Assembly (NCBI GenBank): GCA_034359265.1
Contig: CP136893.1
Coordinates: 49,611,501 to 49,675,500, forward strand
DNA: 64,000 nt
Source: Canna indica
Taxonomy: Eukaryota; Streptophyta; Magnoliopsida; Zingiberales; Cannaceae
Reading direction: 5' to 3'
Below are positions 1-12,482 of this stretch, piece by piece. The notes under the pieces were generated by a model that ran no database searches, was not told the DNA's origin, and was given only the letters and a program-made list of their open reading frames with translations. Within the stretch, counting starts at the first letter, position 1. The number at the start of each line of letters is the position of its first letter. The position numbers and the translations under genes were made by a program.

Positions 1-2106
1 GGCTAGAAACGCCCAGCAATCTAAGTTGCGAGCGACTCCAGAATATTCACTGTGATGGTAGAAGTTGTTAATCGAGTTATTTTTGACAGACTAATGCAAA
101 GAATTTCATGATTTTTCGAATAGATACTTGAACGAAGCCGAGTGGTTGAACTTCGGGGTATCGGCTAGAAACGCCCAGAAATCTGAGACACAAGCGACTC
201 CAGAACATTCACTGTGATGGGAGAAGATGTTAATCGGGTTATTTTTGACAGACTAATGCAAAGAATTGCATGATTTTTCGAAGAGAATCTTGAACGAAGC
301 CGACTGATTGAACTACGAGGTATCAGCTCGAAACGACCAGCAACCTGTGACCTGAGCGACTCCAGAACATTCACTGTGATGGGAGAAGTTGTTAATCGAT
401 TTATTTTGGACAGACTAATGCAAAGAATTGCACGCTTTTTCGAATAGAATCTAGAACGAAGTCGACTGATTGACCTTCGGGGTATCGGCTAGAAATGCCC
501 AGCAATCTAAGTCGCGAGCGACTCCAGAATATTCACTGTGATGGTAGAAGTTGTTAATCGAGTTATTTTTGACAGACTAATGCAAAGAATTGCACAATTT
601 TTCAAATAGATACTTGAACGAAGCCGAGTGGTTGAACTTCGGGGTATCGGCTAGAAACGCCCAGAAATCTGAGACACAAGCGACTCCAGCACATTCACTG
701 TGATGGGAGAAGTTGTTAATCGGGTTATTTTTAACAGACTAATGCAAAGAATTGCATGATTTTTCGAAGAGAATCTTGAACGAAGCCGACTGATTGAACT
801 ACGAGGTATCAGCTCGAAACGACCAGCAACCTGTGACCTGAGCGACTCCAGAACATTCACTGTGATGGGAGAAGTTGTTAATCGATTTATTTTTGACAGA
901 CTAATGCAAAGATTTGCACGCTTTTTCGAATAGAATCTAGAATGAACTCGACTGATTGACCTTCGGGGTATCGGCTAGAAACGCCCAGCAATCTAAGTCC
1001 CGAGCGACTCCAGAACATTCACTGTGATGGGAGAAGTTGTTAATCGAGTTATTTTTGACAAACTAATGCAAAGAATTGCACGCTTTTTCGAATGGAATCT
1101 TGAACGAAGCCGACTGATAGACCTTCGGGGTATCGGCTAGAAACGCCCAGCAATCTAAGTTGCGAGCGACTCCAGAATATTCACTGTGATGGTAGAAGTT
1201 GTTAATCGAGTTATTTTTGACAGACTAATGCAAAGAATTTCATGATTTTTCGAATAGATACTTGAACGAAGCCGAGTGGTTGAACTTCGGGGTATCGGCT
1301 AGAAACGCCCAGAAATCTGAGACACAAGCGACTCCAGAACATTCACTGTGATGGGAGAAGTTGTTAATCGGGTTATTTTTGACAGACTAATGCAAAGAAT
1401 TGCAAGATTTTTCGAAGACAATCTTGAACGAAGCACACTGATTGAACTACGAGGTATCAGTTCGAAACGACCAGTAATCTGTGACTCAAGCGACTCCAGA
1501 ACATTTATTGTGATGGGAGAAGTTGTTAATCGAGTTATTTTTGACAAACTAATGCAAAGAATTGCACGCTTTTTGGAATAGAATCTTGAACGAAGCCGAC
1601 TGGTTGAACTTCGGGGTATCGGCTAGAAACGCCCAGCAATCTGAGTCCCGAGCGACTCCAAAACATTCACTGTGATGGGAGAAGTTGTTAATCGAGTTAT
1701 TTTTGACAAACTAATGCAAAGAATTGCACGCTTTTTGGAATAGAATCTTGAACGAAGCCGACTGGTTGAACTTCGGGGTATCGGCTAGAAACGCCCAGCA
1801 ATCTGAGTCCCGAGCGACTCCAAAACATTCACTGTGATGGGAGAAGTTGTTAATCTAGATATTTTTGACAGACTAATACAAATAATTGCACGATTTTTCG
1901 AATAGAATCTTGAACGAATCCGACTGGTTGAACTTCGGGGTATCGGCTAGAAACGCCCAACAATTTGAGTCCCGAGTGACTCCAGAACATTCACTGTGAT
2001 GGGAGAAGTTGTTAATCGAGTTATTTTTGACAAACTAATACAAATAATTGCACGATTTTTCGAATAGAATCTTGAATGAAGCCGACTAGTTGAAATTCGG
2101 GGTATC

Positions 2107-3401
2107 GGCTAGAAACGCCCAGCAATCTGAGTCCCGAGCGACTCGAGAACATTCACTGTGATGGGAGAAGTTGTTAATCGAGTTATTTTTTACAAACTAA
2201 TACAAATAATTGCACGATTTTTCGAATAGAATCTTGAACGAAGCCGACTGGTTGAAATTTGGGGTATCGGCTAGAAACGCCCAGCAATCTGAGTCCCTAG
2301 CGACTCCAGAACATTCACTGTGATGGGAGAAGTTGTTAATCGAGTTATTTTTGACAAACTAATGCAAAGAATTGCACTCTTTTTCGAATAGAATCTTGAA
2401 CGAAGCTGACTCATTGAACTTCGGGGTATCAGCTCGAAACGACCAGCAACCTGTGACTTGAGCGACTCCAGAACATTCACTGTGATGGGAGAAGTTGTTA
2501 ATCGATTTATTTTGGACAGACTAATGCAAAGAATTGCACGCTTTTTTGAATAGAATCTAGAACGAAGTCGACTGATTGACCTTTGGGGTATCAGCTAGAA
2601 ATGCCCAGCAATCTAAGTCGCGAGCGACTCCAGAATATTCACTGTGATGGTAGAAGTTGTTAATCGAGTTATTTTTGACAGACTAATGCAAAGAATTGCA
2701 CAATTTTTCAAATAGATAATTGAACGAAGCCGAGTGGTTGAACTTCGGGGTATCGGCTAGAAACGCCCAGAAATCTGAGACACAAGCGACTCCAGCACAT
2801 TCACTGTGATGGGAGAAGTTGTTAATCGGGTTATTTTTAACAGACTAATGCAAAGAATTGCATGATTTTTCGAAGAGAATCTTGAACGAAGCCGACTGAT
2901 TGAACTACGAGGTATCAGCTCGAAACGACCAGCAACCTCTGACCTGAGCGACTCCAGAACATTCACTGTGATGGGAGAAGTTGTTAATCGATTTATTTTT
3001 GACAGACTAATGCAAAGATTTGCACGCTTTTTCGAATAGAATCTAGAATGAAGTCGACTGATTGACCTTCGGGGTATCGGCTAGAAACGCCCAGCAATCT
3101 AAGTCCCGAGCGACTCCAGAACATTCACTGTGATGGGAGAAGTTGTTAATCGAGTTATTTTTGACAAACTAATGCAAAAATTGCACGCTTTTTCGAATGG
3201 AATCTTGAACGAAGCCGACTGATAGACCTTCGGGGTATCGGCTAGAAACGCCCAGCAATCTAAGTTGCGAGCGACTCCAGAATATTCACTGTGATGGTAG
3301 AAGTTGTTAATCGAGTTATTTTTGACAGACTAATGCAAAGAATTTCATGATTTTTCGAATAGATACTTGAACGAAGCCGAGTGGTTGAACTTCGGGGTAT
3401 C
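2107..3401 (+). repeat. Eight-monomer cassette, copy 1
   Basis: This eight-monomer segment (1,295 bp, 1 bp short because of the deletion near 3,178) returns at 4,374 and 8,099. Diagnostic order: a monomer with tattttttacaaactaatac; then one with gtccctagcgactcc, cactctttttcgaatag and gaagctgactc; then one with aatcgatttattttggac; then one with agaaatgcccag and gatggtagaag; then the ccagcacattc type. This copy has private changes such as gcgactcgagaac near 2,149. The first marker monomers also recur at 20,898 and 23,004. Confidence 0.8.
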
Positions 3402-4373
3402 GGCTAGAAACGCCCAGAAATCTGAGACACAAGCGACTCCAGAACATTCACTGTGATGGGAGAAGATGTTAATCGGGTTATTTTTGACAGACTAATGCAA
3501 AGAATTGCATGATTTTTCGAAGAGAATCTTGAACGAAGCCGACTGATTGAACTACGAGGTATCAGCTCGAAACGACCAGCAACCTGTGACCTGAGCGACT
3601 CCAGAACATTCACTGTGATGGGAGAAGTTGTTAATCGATTTATTTTTGACAGACTAATGCAAAGATTTGCCCGCTTTTTCGAATAGAATCTAGAATGAAG
3701 TCGACTGATTGTCCTTCGGGGTATCGGCTAGAAACGCCCAGCAATCTAAGTCCCGAGCGACTCCAGAACATTCACTGTGATGGGAGAAGTTGTTAATCGA
3801 GTTATTTTTGACAAACTAATGCAAAGAATTGCACGCTTTTTCGAATGGAATCTTGAACGAAGCCGACTGATAGACCTTCGGGGTATCGGTTAGAAACGCC
3901 CAGCAATCTAAGTCGCGAGCGACTCCAGAATATTCACTGTGATGGTAGAAGTTGTTAATCGAGTTATTTTTGACAGACTAATGCAAAGAATTGTATGATT
4001 TTTCGAATAGATACATGAACGAAGCCGAGTGGTTGAACTTCGTGGTATCGGCTAGAAACGCCCAGAAATCTGAGACACAAGCGACTCCAGAACATTCACT
4101 GTGATGGGAGAAGTTGTTAATCGGGTTATTTTTGAAAGACTAATGCAAAGAATTGCATGATTTTTCGAAGACAATCTTGAACGAAGCACACTGATTGAAC
4201 TACGAGGTATCAGCTCGAAACGACCAGTAATCTATGACTCAAGCGACTCCAGAACATTTATTGTGATGGGAGAAGTTGTTAATCGAGTTATTTTTGACAA
4301 ACTAATGCAAAGAATTGCACGCTTTTTGGAATAGAATCTTGAACGAAGCCGACTGGTTGAACTTCGGGGTATC

Positions 4374-5669
4374 GGCTAGAAACGCCCAGCAATCTGAGTC
4401 CCGAGCGACTCCAGAACATTCACTGTGACGGGAGAAGTTGTTAATCGAGTTATTTTTTACAAACTAATACAAATAATTGCACGATTTTTCGAATAGAATC
4501 TTGAACGAAGCCGACTGGTTGAAAATTGGGGTATCGGCTAGAAACGCCCAGCAATCTGAGTCCCTAGCGACTCCAGAACATTCACTGTGATGGGAGAAGT
4601 TGTTAATCGAGTTATTTTTGACAAACTAATGCAAAGAATTGCACTCTTTTTCGAATAGAATCTTGAACGAAGCTGACTCATTGAACTTCGGGGTATCAGC
4701 TCGAAACGACCAGCAACCTGTGACCTGAGCGACTCCAGAACATTCACTGTGATGGGAGAAGTTGTTAATCGATTTATTTTGGACAGACTAATGCAAAGAA
4801 TTGCACGCTTTTTCGAAAAGAATCTAGAACGAAGTCGACTGATTGACCTTCGGGGTATCGGCTAGAAATGCCCAGCAATCTAAGTCGCGAGCGACTCCAG
4901 AATATTCACTGTGATGGTAGAAGTTGTTAATCGAGTTATTTTTGACAGACTAATGCAAAGAATTGCACAATTTTTCAAATAGATAATTGAACGAAGCCGA
5001 GTGGTTGAACTTCGGGGTATCGGCTAGAAACGCCCAGAAATCTGAGACACAAGCGACTCCAGCACATTCACTGTGATGGGAGAAGTTGTTAATCGGGTTA
5101 TTTTTAACAGACTAATGCAAAGAATTGCATGATTTTTCGAAGAGAATCTTGAACGAAGCCGACTGATTGAACTACGAGGTATCAGCTCGAAACGACCAGC
5201 AACCTGTGACCTGAGCGACTCCAGAACATTCACTGTGATGGGAGAAGTTGTTAATCGATTTATTTTTGACAGACTAATGCAAAGATTTGCACGCTTTTTC
5301 GAATAGAATCTAGAATGAAGTCGACTGATTGACCTTCGGGGTATCGGCTAGAAACGCCCAGCAATCTACGTCCCGAGCGACTCCAGAACATTCACTGTGA
5401 TGGGAGAAGTTGTTAATCGAGTTATTTTTGACAAACTAATGCAAAGAATTGCACGCTTTTTCGAATGGAATCTTGAACGAAGCCGACTGATAGACCTTCG
5501 GGGTATCGGCTAGAAACGCCCAGCAATCTAAGTTGCGAGCGACTCCAGAATATTCACTGTGATGGTAGAAGTTGTTAATCGAGTTATTTTTGACAGACTA
5601 ATGCAAAGAATTTCATGATTTTTCGAATAGATACTTGAACGAAGCCGAGTGGTTGAACTTCGGGGTATC
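4374..5669 (+). repeat. Eight-monomer cassette, copy 2
   Basis: Same order of monomer types as at 2,107, offset by 2,267 bp (14 monomers less 1 bp). It carries gtccctagcgactcc near 4,559, cactctttttcgaatag near 4,642, gaagctgactc near 4,669 and ccagcacattc near 5,058. The first monomer has gtgacggga in place of the usual gtgatggga near 4,426. The similarity continues past 5,669 for about another monomer, where the offset becomes 2,268. Confidence 0.8.
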
Positions 5670-8098
5670 GGCTAGAAACGCCCAGAAATCTGAGACACAA
5701 GCGACTCCAGAACATTCACTGTGATGGGAGAAGTTGTTAATCGGGTTATTTTTGACAGACTAATGCAAAGAATTGCATGATTTTTCGAAGAGAATCTTGA
5801 ACGAAGCCGACTGATTGAACTACGAGGTATCAGCTCGAAACGACCAGCAACCTGTGACCTGAGCGACTCCAGAACATTCACTGTGATGGGAGAAGTTGTT
5901 AATCGATTTATTTTTGACAGACTAATGCAAAGATTTGCACGCTTTTTCGAATAGAATCTAGAATGAAGTCGACTGATTGACCTTCGGGGTATCGGCTAGA
6001 AACGCCCAGCAATCTAAGTCCCGAGCGACTCCAGAACATTCACTGTGATGGGAGAAGTTGTTAATCGAGTTATTTTTGACAAACTAATGCAAAGAATTGC
6101 ACGCTTTTTCGAATGGAATCTTGAACGAAGCCGACTGATAGACCTTCGGGGTATCGGCTAGAAACGCCCAGCAATCTAAGTCGCGAGCGACTCCACAATA
6201 TTCACTGTGATGGTAGAAGTTGTTAATCGAGTTATTTTTGACAGACTAATGCAAAGAATTGCATGATTTTTCGAATAGATACATGAACGAAGCCGAGTGG
6301 TTGAACTTCGGGGTATCGGCTTGAAACGCCCAGAAATCTGAGACACTAGCGACTCCAGAACATTCACTGTGATGGGAGAAGTTGTTAATCGGGTTATTTT
6401 TGACAGACTAATGCAAAGAATTGCATGATTTTTCGAAGAGAATCTTGAACGAAGCCGACTGATTGAACTACGAGGTATCAGCTCGAAACGACCAGCAACC
6501 TGTGACCTGAGCGACTCCAGAACATTCACTGTGATGGGAGAAGTTGTTAATCGATTTATTTTTGACAGACTAATGCAAAGATTTGCACGCTTTTTCGAAT
6601 AGAATCTAGAATGAAGTCGACTGATTGACCTTCGGGGTATCGGCTAGAAACGCCCAGCAATCTAAGTCCCGAGCGACTCCAGAACATTCACTGTGATGGG
6701 AGAAGTTGTTAATCGAGTTATTTTTGACAAACTAATGCAAAGAATTGCACGCTTTTTCGAATGGAATCTTGAACGAAGCCGACTGATAGACCTTGGGGTA
6801 TCGGCTAGAAACGCCCAGCAATCTAAGTCGCGAGCGACTCCAGAATATTCACTGTGATGGTAGAAGTTGTTAATCGAGTTATTTTTGACAGACTAATGCA
6901 AAGAATTGCATGATTTTTCGAATAGATACATGAACGATGCCGAGTGGTTGAACTTCGGGGTATCGGCTAAAAACGCCCAGAAATCTGAGACACAAGCGAC
7001 TCCAGAACATTCACTGTGATGGGAGAAGTTGTTAATCGGGTTATTTTTGACAGACTAATGCAAAGAATTGCATGATTTTTCGAAGACAATCTTGAACGAA
7101 GCACACTGATTGAACTACGAGGTATCAGCTCGAAATGACCAGTAATCTATGACTCAAGCGACTCCAGAACATTTATTGTGATGGGAGAAGTTGTTAATCG
7201 AGTTATTTTTGACAAACTAATGCAAAGAATTGCACGCTTTTTGGAATAGAATCTTGAACGAAGCCGATTGGTTGAACTTCGGGGTATCGGCTAGAAACGC
7301 CCAGCAATCTGAGTCCCGAGCGACTCCAAAACATTCACTGTGGTGGGAGAAGTTGTTAATCTAGATATTTTTGACAGACTAATACAAATAATTGCACGAT
7401 TTTTCGAATAGAATCTTGAACGAATCCGACTGGTTGAACTTCGGGGTATCGGCTAGAAACGCCCAGCAATTTGAGTCCCGAGCGACTCCAGAACATTCAC
7501 TCTGATCGGAGAAGTTGTTAATCGAGTTATTTTTGACAGACTAATGCAAAGAATTGCATGATTTTTCGAAGAGAATCTTGAACGAAGCCGACTGATTGAA
7601 CTACGAGGTATCAGCTCGAAACGACCAGCAACCTGTGACCTGAGCGACTCCAGAACATTCACTGTGATGGGAGAAGTTGTTAATCGGGTTATTTTTGACA
7701 GACTAATGCAAAGAATTGCATGATTTTTCGAAGAGAATCTTGAACGAAGTCGACTGATTGACCTTAGGGGTATCGGCTAGAAACGACCAGCAATCTAAGC
7801 CCCGAGCGACTCCACAACATTCACTGTGATGGGAGAAGTTGTTAATCTAGATATTTTTGACAGACTAATACAAATAATTGCACGATTTTTTGAATAGAAT
7901 CTTGAACGAAGCCGACAGGTTGAACTTCGGGGTATCGGCTAGAAACGCCCAACAATCTGAGTCCCGAGTGACTCCAGAACATTCACTGTGATGGGAGAAG
8001 TTGTTAATCGAGTTGTTTTTGACAAACTAATACAAATAATTGCACGATTTTTCGAATAGAATCTTGAACGAAGCCGACTAGTTGAAATTCGGGATATC

Positions 8099-9394
8099 GT
8101 CTAGAAACGCCCAGCAATCTGAGTCCCGAGCGACTCCAGAACATTCACTGTGATGGGAGAAGTTGTTAATCGAGTTATTTTTTACAAACTAATACAAATA
8201 ATTGCACGATTTTTCAAATAGAATCTTGAACGAAGCCGACTGGTTGAAATTTGGGGTATCGGCTAGAAATGCCCAGCAATCTGAGTCCCTAGCGACTCCA
8301 GAACATTCACTGTGATGGGAGAAGTTGTTAATCGAGTTATTTTTGACAAACTAATGCAAAGAATTGCACTCTTTTTCGAATAGAATCTTGAACGAAGCTG
8401 ACTCATTGAACTTCGGGGTATCAGCTCGAAACGACCAGCAACCTGTGACCTGAGCGACTCCAGAACATTCACTGTGATGGGAGAAGTTGTTAATCGATTT
8501 ATTTTGGACAGACTAATGCAAAGAATTGCACACTTTTTCGAATAGAATCTAGAACGAAGTCGACTGATTGACCTTCGGGGTATCGGCTAGAAATGCCCAG
8601 CAATCTAAGTCGCGAGCGACTCCAGAATATTCACTGTGATGGTAGAAGTTGTAAATCGAGTTATTTTTGACAGACTAATGCAAAGAATTGCACAATTTTT
8701 CAAATAGATACTTGAACGAAGCCGAGTGGTTGAACTTCGGGGTATCGGCTAGAAACGCCCAGAAATCTGAGACACAAGCGACTCCAGCACATTCACTGTG
8801 ATGGGAGAAGTTGTTAATCGGGTTATTTTTAACAGACTAATGCAAAGAATTGCATGATTTTTCGAAGAGAATCTTGAACGAAGCCGACTGATTGAACTAC
8901 GAGGTATCAGCTCGAAACGACCAGCAACCTGTGACCTGAGCGACTCCAGAACATTCACTGTGATGGGAGAAGTTGTTAATCGATTTATTTTTGACAGACT
9001 AATGCAATGATTTGCACGCTTTTTCGAATAGAATCTAGAATGAAGTCGACTGATTGACCTTCGGGGTATCGGCTAGAAACGCCCAGCAATCTAAGTCCCG
9101 AGCGACTCTAGAACATTCACTGTGATGGGAGAAGTTGTTAATCGAGTTATTTTTGACAAACTAATGCAAAGAATTGCACGCTTTTTCGAATGGAATCTTG
9201 AACGAAGCCGACTGATAGACCTTCGGGGTATCAGCTAGAAACGCCCAGCAATCTAAGTTGCGAGCGACTCCAGAATATTCACTGTGATGGTAGAAGTTGT
9301 TAATCGAGTTATTTTTGACAGACTAATGCAAAGAATTTCATGATTTTTCGAATAGATACTTGAACGAAGCCGAGTGGTTGAACTTTGGGGTATC
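8099..9394 (+). repeat. Eight-monomer cassette, copy 3
   Basis: Third copy, offset 3,725 bp (23 monomers less 1 bp) from copy 2, with the same ordered markers: tattttttacaaac near 8,177, gtccctagcg near 8,284, cactctttttcg near 8,367, gaagctgactc near 8,394 and ccagcacattc near 8,783. Private changes include atcgtctagaaac at the start. Beyond 9,394 it joins a monomer with gaagacaatcttg and gcacactg, as seen after 1,297, not the one that follows copies 1 and 2. The right flank has therefore been exchanged. Confidence 0.78.
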
Positions 9395-11824
9395 GGCTAG
9401 AAACGCCCAGAAATCTGAGACACAAGCGACTCCAGAACATTCACTGTGATGGGAGAAGTTGTTAATCGGGTTATTTTTGACAGACTAATGCAAAGAATTG
9501 CATGATTTTTCGAAGACAATCTTGAACGAAGCACACTGATTGAACTACGAGGTATCAGCTCGAAACGACCAGTAATCTGTGACTCAAGCGACTCCAGAAC
9601 ATTTATTGTGATGGGAGAAGTTGTTAATCGAGTTATTTTTGACAAACTAATGCAAAGAATTGCACGCTTTTTGGAATAGAATCTTGAACGAAGCCGACTG
9701 GTTGAACTTCGGGGTATCGGCTAGAAACGCCCAGCAATCTGAGTCCCGAGCGACTCCAAAACATTCACTGTGATGGGAGAAGTTGTTAATCGAGTTATTT
9801 TTGACAAACTAATGCAAAGAATTGCACGCTTTTTGGAATAGAATCTTGAACGAAGCCGACTGGTTGAACTTCGGGGTATCGGCTAGAAACGCCCAGCAAT
9901 CTGAGTCCCGAGCGACTCCAAAACATTCACTGTGATGGGAGAAGTTGTTAATCTAGATATTTTTGACAGACTAATACAAATAATTGTACGATTTTTCGAA
10001 TAGAATCTTGAATGAATCCGACTGGTTGACCTTCGGGGTATCGGCTAGAAATGCCCAGCAATCTAAGTCGCGAGTGACTCCAGAATATTCACTGTGATGG
10101 TAGAAGTTGTTAATCGAGTTATTTTTGACAGACTAATGCAAAGAATTGCACAATTTTTCAAATAGATACTTGAACGAAGCCGAGTGGTTGAACTGCGGGG
10201 TATCGGCTAGAAACGCCCAGAAATCTGAGACACAAGCGACTCCAGAACATTCACTGTGATGGGAGAAGTTGTTAATCGGGTTATTTTTGACAGACTAATG
10301 CAAAGAATTGCATGATTTTTCGAAGAGAATCTTGAATGAAGCCGACTGATTGAACTACGAGGTATCAGCTCGAAACGACCAGCAACCTGTGACCTGAGCG
10401 ACTCCAGAACATTCACTGTGATGGGAGAAGTTGTTAATCGGGTTATTTTTGACAGACTAATGCAAAGAATTGCATGATTTTTCGAAGAGAATGTTGAACG
10501 AAGTCGACTGATTGACCTTAGGGGTATCGGCTAGAAACGCCCAGCAATCTAAGTCCCGAGCGGCTCCACAACATTCACTGTGATGGGAGAAGTTGTTAAT
10601 CTAGATATTTTTGACAGACTAATACAAATAATTGCACGATTTTTCGAATAGAATCTTGAACGAAGCCGACAGGTTGAACTTCGGGGTATCGGCTAGAAAC
10701 GCCCAGCAATCTGAGTCCCGAGTGACTCCAGAACATTCACTGTGATGGGAGAAGTTGTTAATCGAGTTATTTTTGACAAACTAATGCAAAGAATTGCACG
10801 CTTTTTCGAATAGAATCTTGAACGAAGCCGACTCATTGAACTTCGGGGTATCAGCTCGAAACGACCAGCAACCTGTGACCTGAGCGACTCCAGAACATTC
10901 ACTGTGATGGGAGAAGTTGTTAATCGATTTATTTTGGATAGACTAATAAAAAGAATTGCACGCTTTTTCGAATAGAATCTAGAACGAAGTCGACTGATTG
11001 ACCTTCGGGGTATTGGCTAGAAACGCCCAGCAATCTAAGTCGCGAGCGACTCCAGAATATTCACTGTGATGGGAGAAGTTGTTAATCGAGTTATTTTTGA
11101 CAAACTAATGCAAAGAATTGCCTGCTTTTTCGAATAGAATCTTGAACGAAGCCGACTCATTGAACTTCGGGGTATCAGCTCGAAACGACCAGCAACCTGT
11201 GACCCGAGCGACTCCAGAACATTCACTGTGATGGGTGAAGTTGTTAATCGAGTTATTTTTGACAAACTAATGCAAAGAATTGCACGCTTTTTGGAATAGA
11301 ATCTTGAACGAAGCCGACTGATTGAACTTCGGGGTATCGGTTTGAAACGACCAGAAATCTGAGTCCCGAGCGACTCCAGAACATTCACTGTGATGGGAGA
11401 AGTTGTTAATCGAGTTATTTTTGACAAACTAATGCAAAGAATTGCACGCTTTTTGGAATAGAATCTTGAACGAAGCCGACTGGTTGAACTTCGGGGTATC
11501 GGCTAGAAACGCCCAGCAATCTGAGTCCCGAGCGACTCCAAAACATTCACTGTGATGGGTGAAGTTGTTAATCAAGATATTTTTGACAGACTAATACAAA
11601 TAATTGCACGATTTTTCGAATAGAATCTTGAACGAAGCCGACTGGTTGAACTTCGGGGTATCGGCTAGAAACGCCCAGCAATCTGAGTCCCGAGTGACTC
11701 CAGAACATTCACTGTGATGGGAGAAGTTGTTAATCGAGTTATTTTTGACAAACTAATACAAATAATTGCACGATTTTTCGAATAGAAACTTGAACGAAGC
11801 CGACTGGTTGAAATTCGAGGTATC

Positions 11825-11986
11825 GGCTAGAAACACCCAGCAATCTGAGTCCCGAGCGACTCCAGAACATTCACTGTGATGGGAGAAGTTGTTAATCGAG
11901 TTATTTTTGACAAACTAATGCAAAGAATTGCACGCTTTTTCGAATAGAATCTTGAACGAAGCCGACTCATTGAACTTCGGGGTATC
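11825..11986 (+). repeat. Reference monomer m1 of the 1,134-bp HOR
   Basis: Start type ggctagaaacacccag (other copies have acgcccag or atgcccag), then ctgagtcccgagcgactcc, aatcgagtt, gacaaactaatgcaaag and cgctttttcgaatag. It ends in gccgactcattgaacttc, the ctcattg ending also found in m3. It contains the tgcaaagaattgca dyad. Confidence 0.85.
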
Positions 11987-12148
11987 AGCTCGAAACGACC
12001 AGCAACCTGTGACCTGAGCGACTCCAGAACATTCACTCTGATGAGAGAAGTTGTTAATCGATTTATTTTGGACAGACTAATGCAAAGAATTGCACGCTTT
12101 TTCGAATAGAATCTAGAACGAAGTCGACTGATTGACCTTCGGGGTATT
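11987..12148 (+). repeat. Reference monomer m2 of the 1,134-bp HOR
   Basis: Start type agctcgaaacgaccag, then caacctgtgacctgagcg, aatcgatttattttggac, and the ending aatctagaacgaagtcgac with tgattgacc. The gtcgac hexamer and the tctagaac junction are diagnostic for this type across the window. Confidence 0.85.
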
Positions 12149-12171
12149 GGCTAGAAACGCCCAGCAATCTA

Positions 12172-12185
12172 AGTCGCGAGCGACT
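12172..12185. other. Dyad symmetry in m3 monomers (agtcgc-ga-gcgact), representative copy
   Basis: A perfect 6-bp inverted repeat with a 2-nt centre. In most other monomers the same site reads gagtcccgagcgactc, keeping gagtc/gactc arms with a 6-nt centre. The site recurs roughly every 162 bp. Such dyads can form small hairpins and have been noted in centromeric satellites; any function here is inferred. Confidence 0.6.
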
Positions 12186-12242
12186 CCAGAATATTCACTG
12201 TGATGGGAGAAGTTGTAGATCGAGTTATTTTTGACAAACTAA

Positions 12243-12256
12243 TGCAAAGAATTGCA
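12243..12256. other. Dyad symmetry tgcaa-agaa-ttgca, representative copy
   Basis: A 5-bp inverted repeat with a 4-nt centre, present in m1-m5 type monomers and destroyed in m6 and m7 (tacaaataattgca) and in the aaagct class. It divides monomers into dyad-positive and dyad-negative groups that alternate in a fixed order within each HOR. Confidence 0.6.
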
Positions 12257-12280
12257 CGCTTTTTCGAATAGAATCTTGGA

Positions 12281-12303
12281 CGAAGCCGACTCATTGAACT
12301 TCG
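12281..12303. other. Inverted repeat cgaag...cttcg, representative copy
   Basis: 5-bp arms cgaag and cttcg separated by 13 nt near the end of the monomer. It is present in most monomers and broken where gaacttc is replaced by gaaattc. It is lost in all truncated monomers because the left arm lies inside the missing 29 bp. Confidence 0.5.
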
Positions 12304-12310
12304 GGGTATC

Positions 12311-12472
12311 AGCTCGAAACGACCAGCAACCTGTGACCCGAGCGACTCCAGAACATTCACTGTGATGGGAGAAGTTGTTAATCGAGTTATTTTTGACAAA
12401 CTAATGCAAAGAATTGCACGCTTTTTGGAATAGAATCTTGAACGAAGCCGACTGATTGAACTTCGGGGTATC
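12311..12472 (+). repeat. Reference monomer m4 of the 1,134-bp HOR
   Basis: Start type agctcgaaacgaccag with caacctgtgacccgagcg (ccc, where m2 has cct), then aatcgagtt, tgcaaagaattgcac and gctttttggaatag. It ends in gccgactgattgaacttc. The 3' part of this type forms the end of the truncated monomers further right. Confidence 0.85.
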
Positions 12473-12482
12473 GGTTCGAAAC
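12473..12482 (+). promoter_or_regulatory. Pol III B-box-like match in m5 monomers, representative copy
   Basis: ggttcgaaac matches the Pol III B-box core GWTCRANNC at the start of m5-type monomers; further copies lie near 13,607, 14,741, 15,875, 17,009, 20,745, 24,461, 26,081, 43,252, 44,547 and many more to the right. A ttttt run, a possible Pol III terminator, lies about 70 bp downstream at 12,552. I see no convincing A box upstream, and ttcgaa is common in this satellite, so chance is a reasonable explanation. Confidence 0.2.

Larger units (their letters stand above)
1..10690 (+). repeat. Irregular mosaic part of the satellite array
   Basis: This stretch has no single higher-order period. 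Monomers of several types recur at changing distances. A marked type with ccagcacattc and ttatttttaacag occurs at 649, 2,755, 5,022 and 8,747, giving spacings of 2,106, 2,267 and 3,725 bp (13, 14 and 23 monomers, the last two each short by 1 bp). Characteristic local types carry agaaatctgagacacaag with aatcgggttatttt, and catgatttttcgaagag. Two 1-bp deletions shift the phase, near 3,178 (a g lost in aatgcaaaaattg) and near 6,795 (a c lost in ccttggggta). The mosaic suggests an older or differently homogenised part than the regular block to its right. Confidence 0.85.
12149..12310 (+). repeat. Reference monomer m3 of the 1,134-bp HOR
   Basis: Start type ggctagaaacgcccag, then ctaagtcgcgagcgactcc and gaatattcactg. 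It contains a perfect inverted repeat agtcgc-ga-gcgact at 12,172-12,185. This copy and its descendants at 13,283-16,700 have the local variant gttgtagatcgag. It ends ctcattgaacttc. The 5' part of this type is present in all truncated monomers right of 45.3 kb. Confidence 0.85.

Noticed and set aside
11035..11427. Minus-strand open frames of 63-130 codons recurring through the window
   Set aside because: They repeat with the monomer, start at GTG or TTG in the cases I checked, and end at a TAG made by ggctagaaac. The window is a eukaryotic satellite with no ribosome-binding, splice or domain evidence. The length follows from a period divisible by three.
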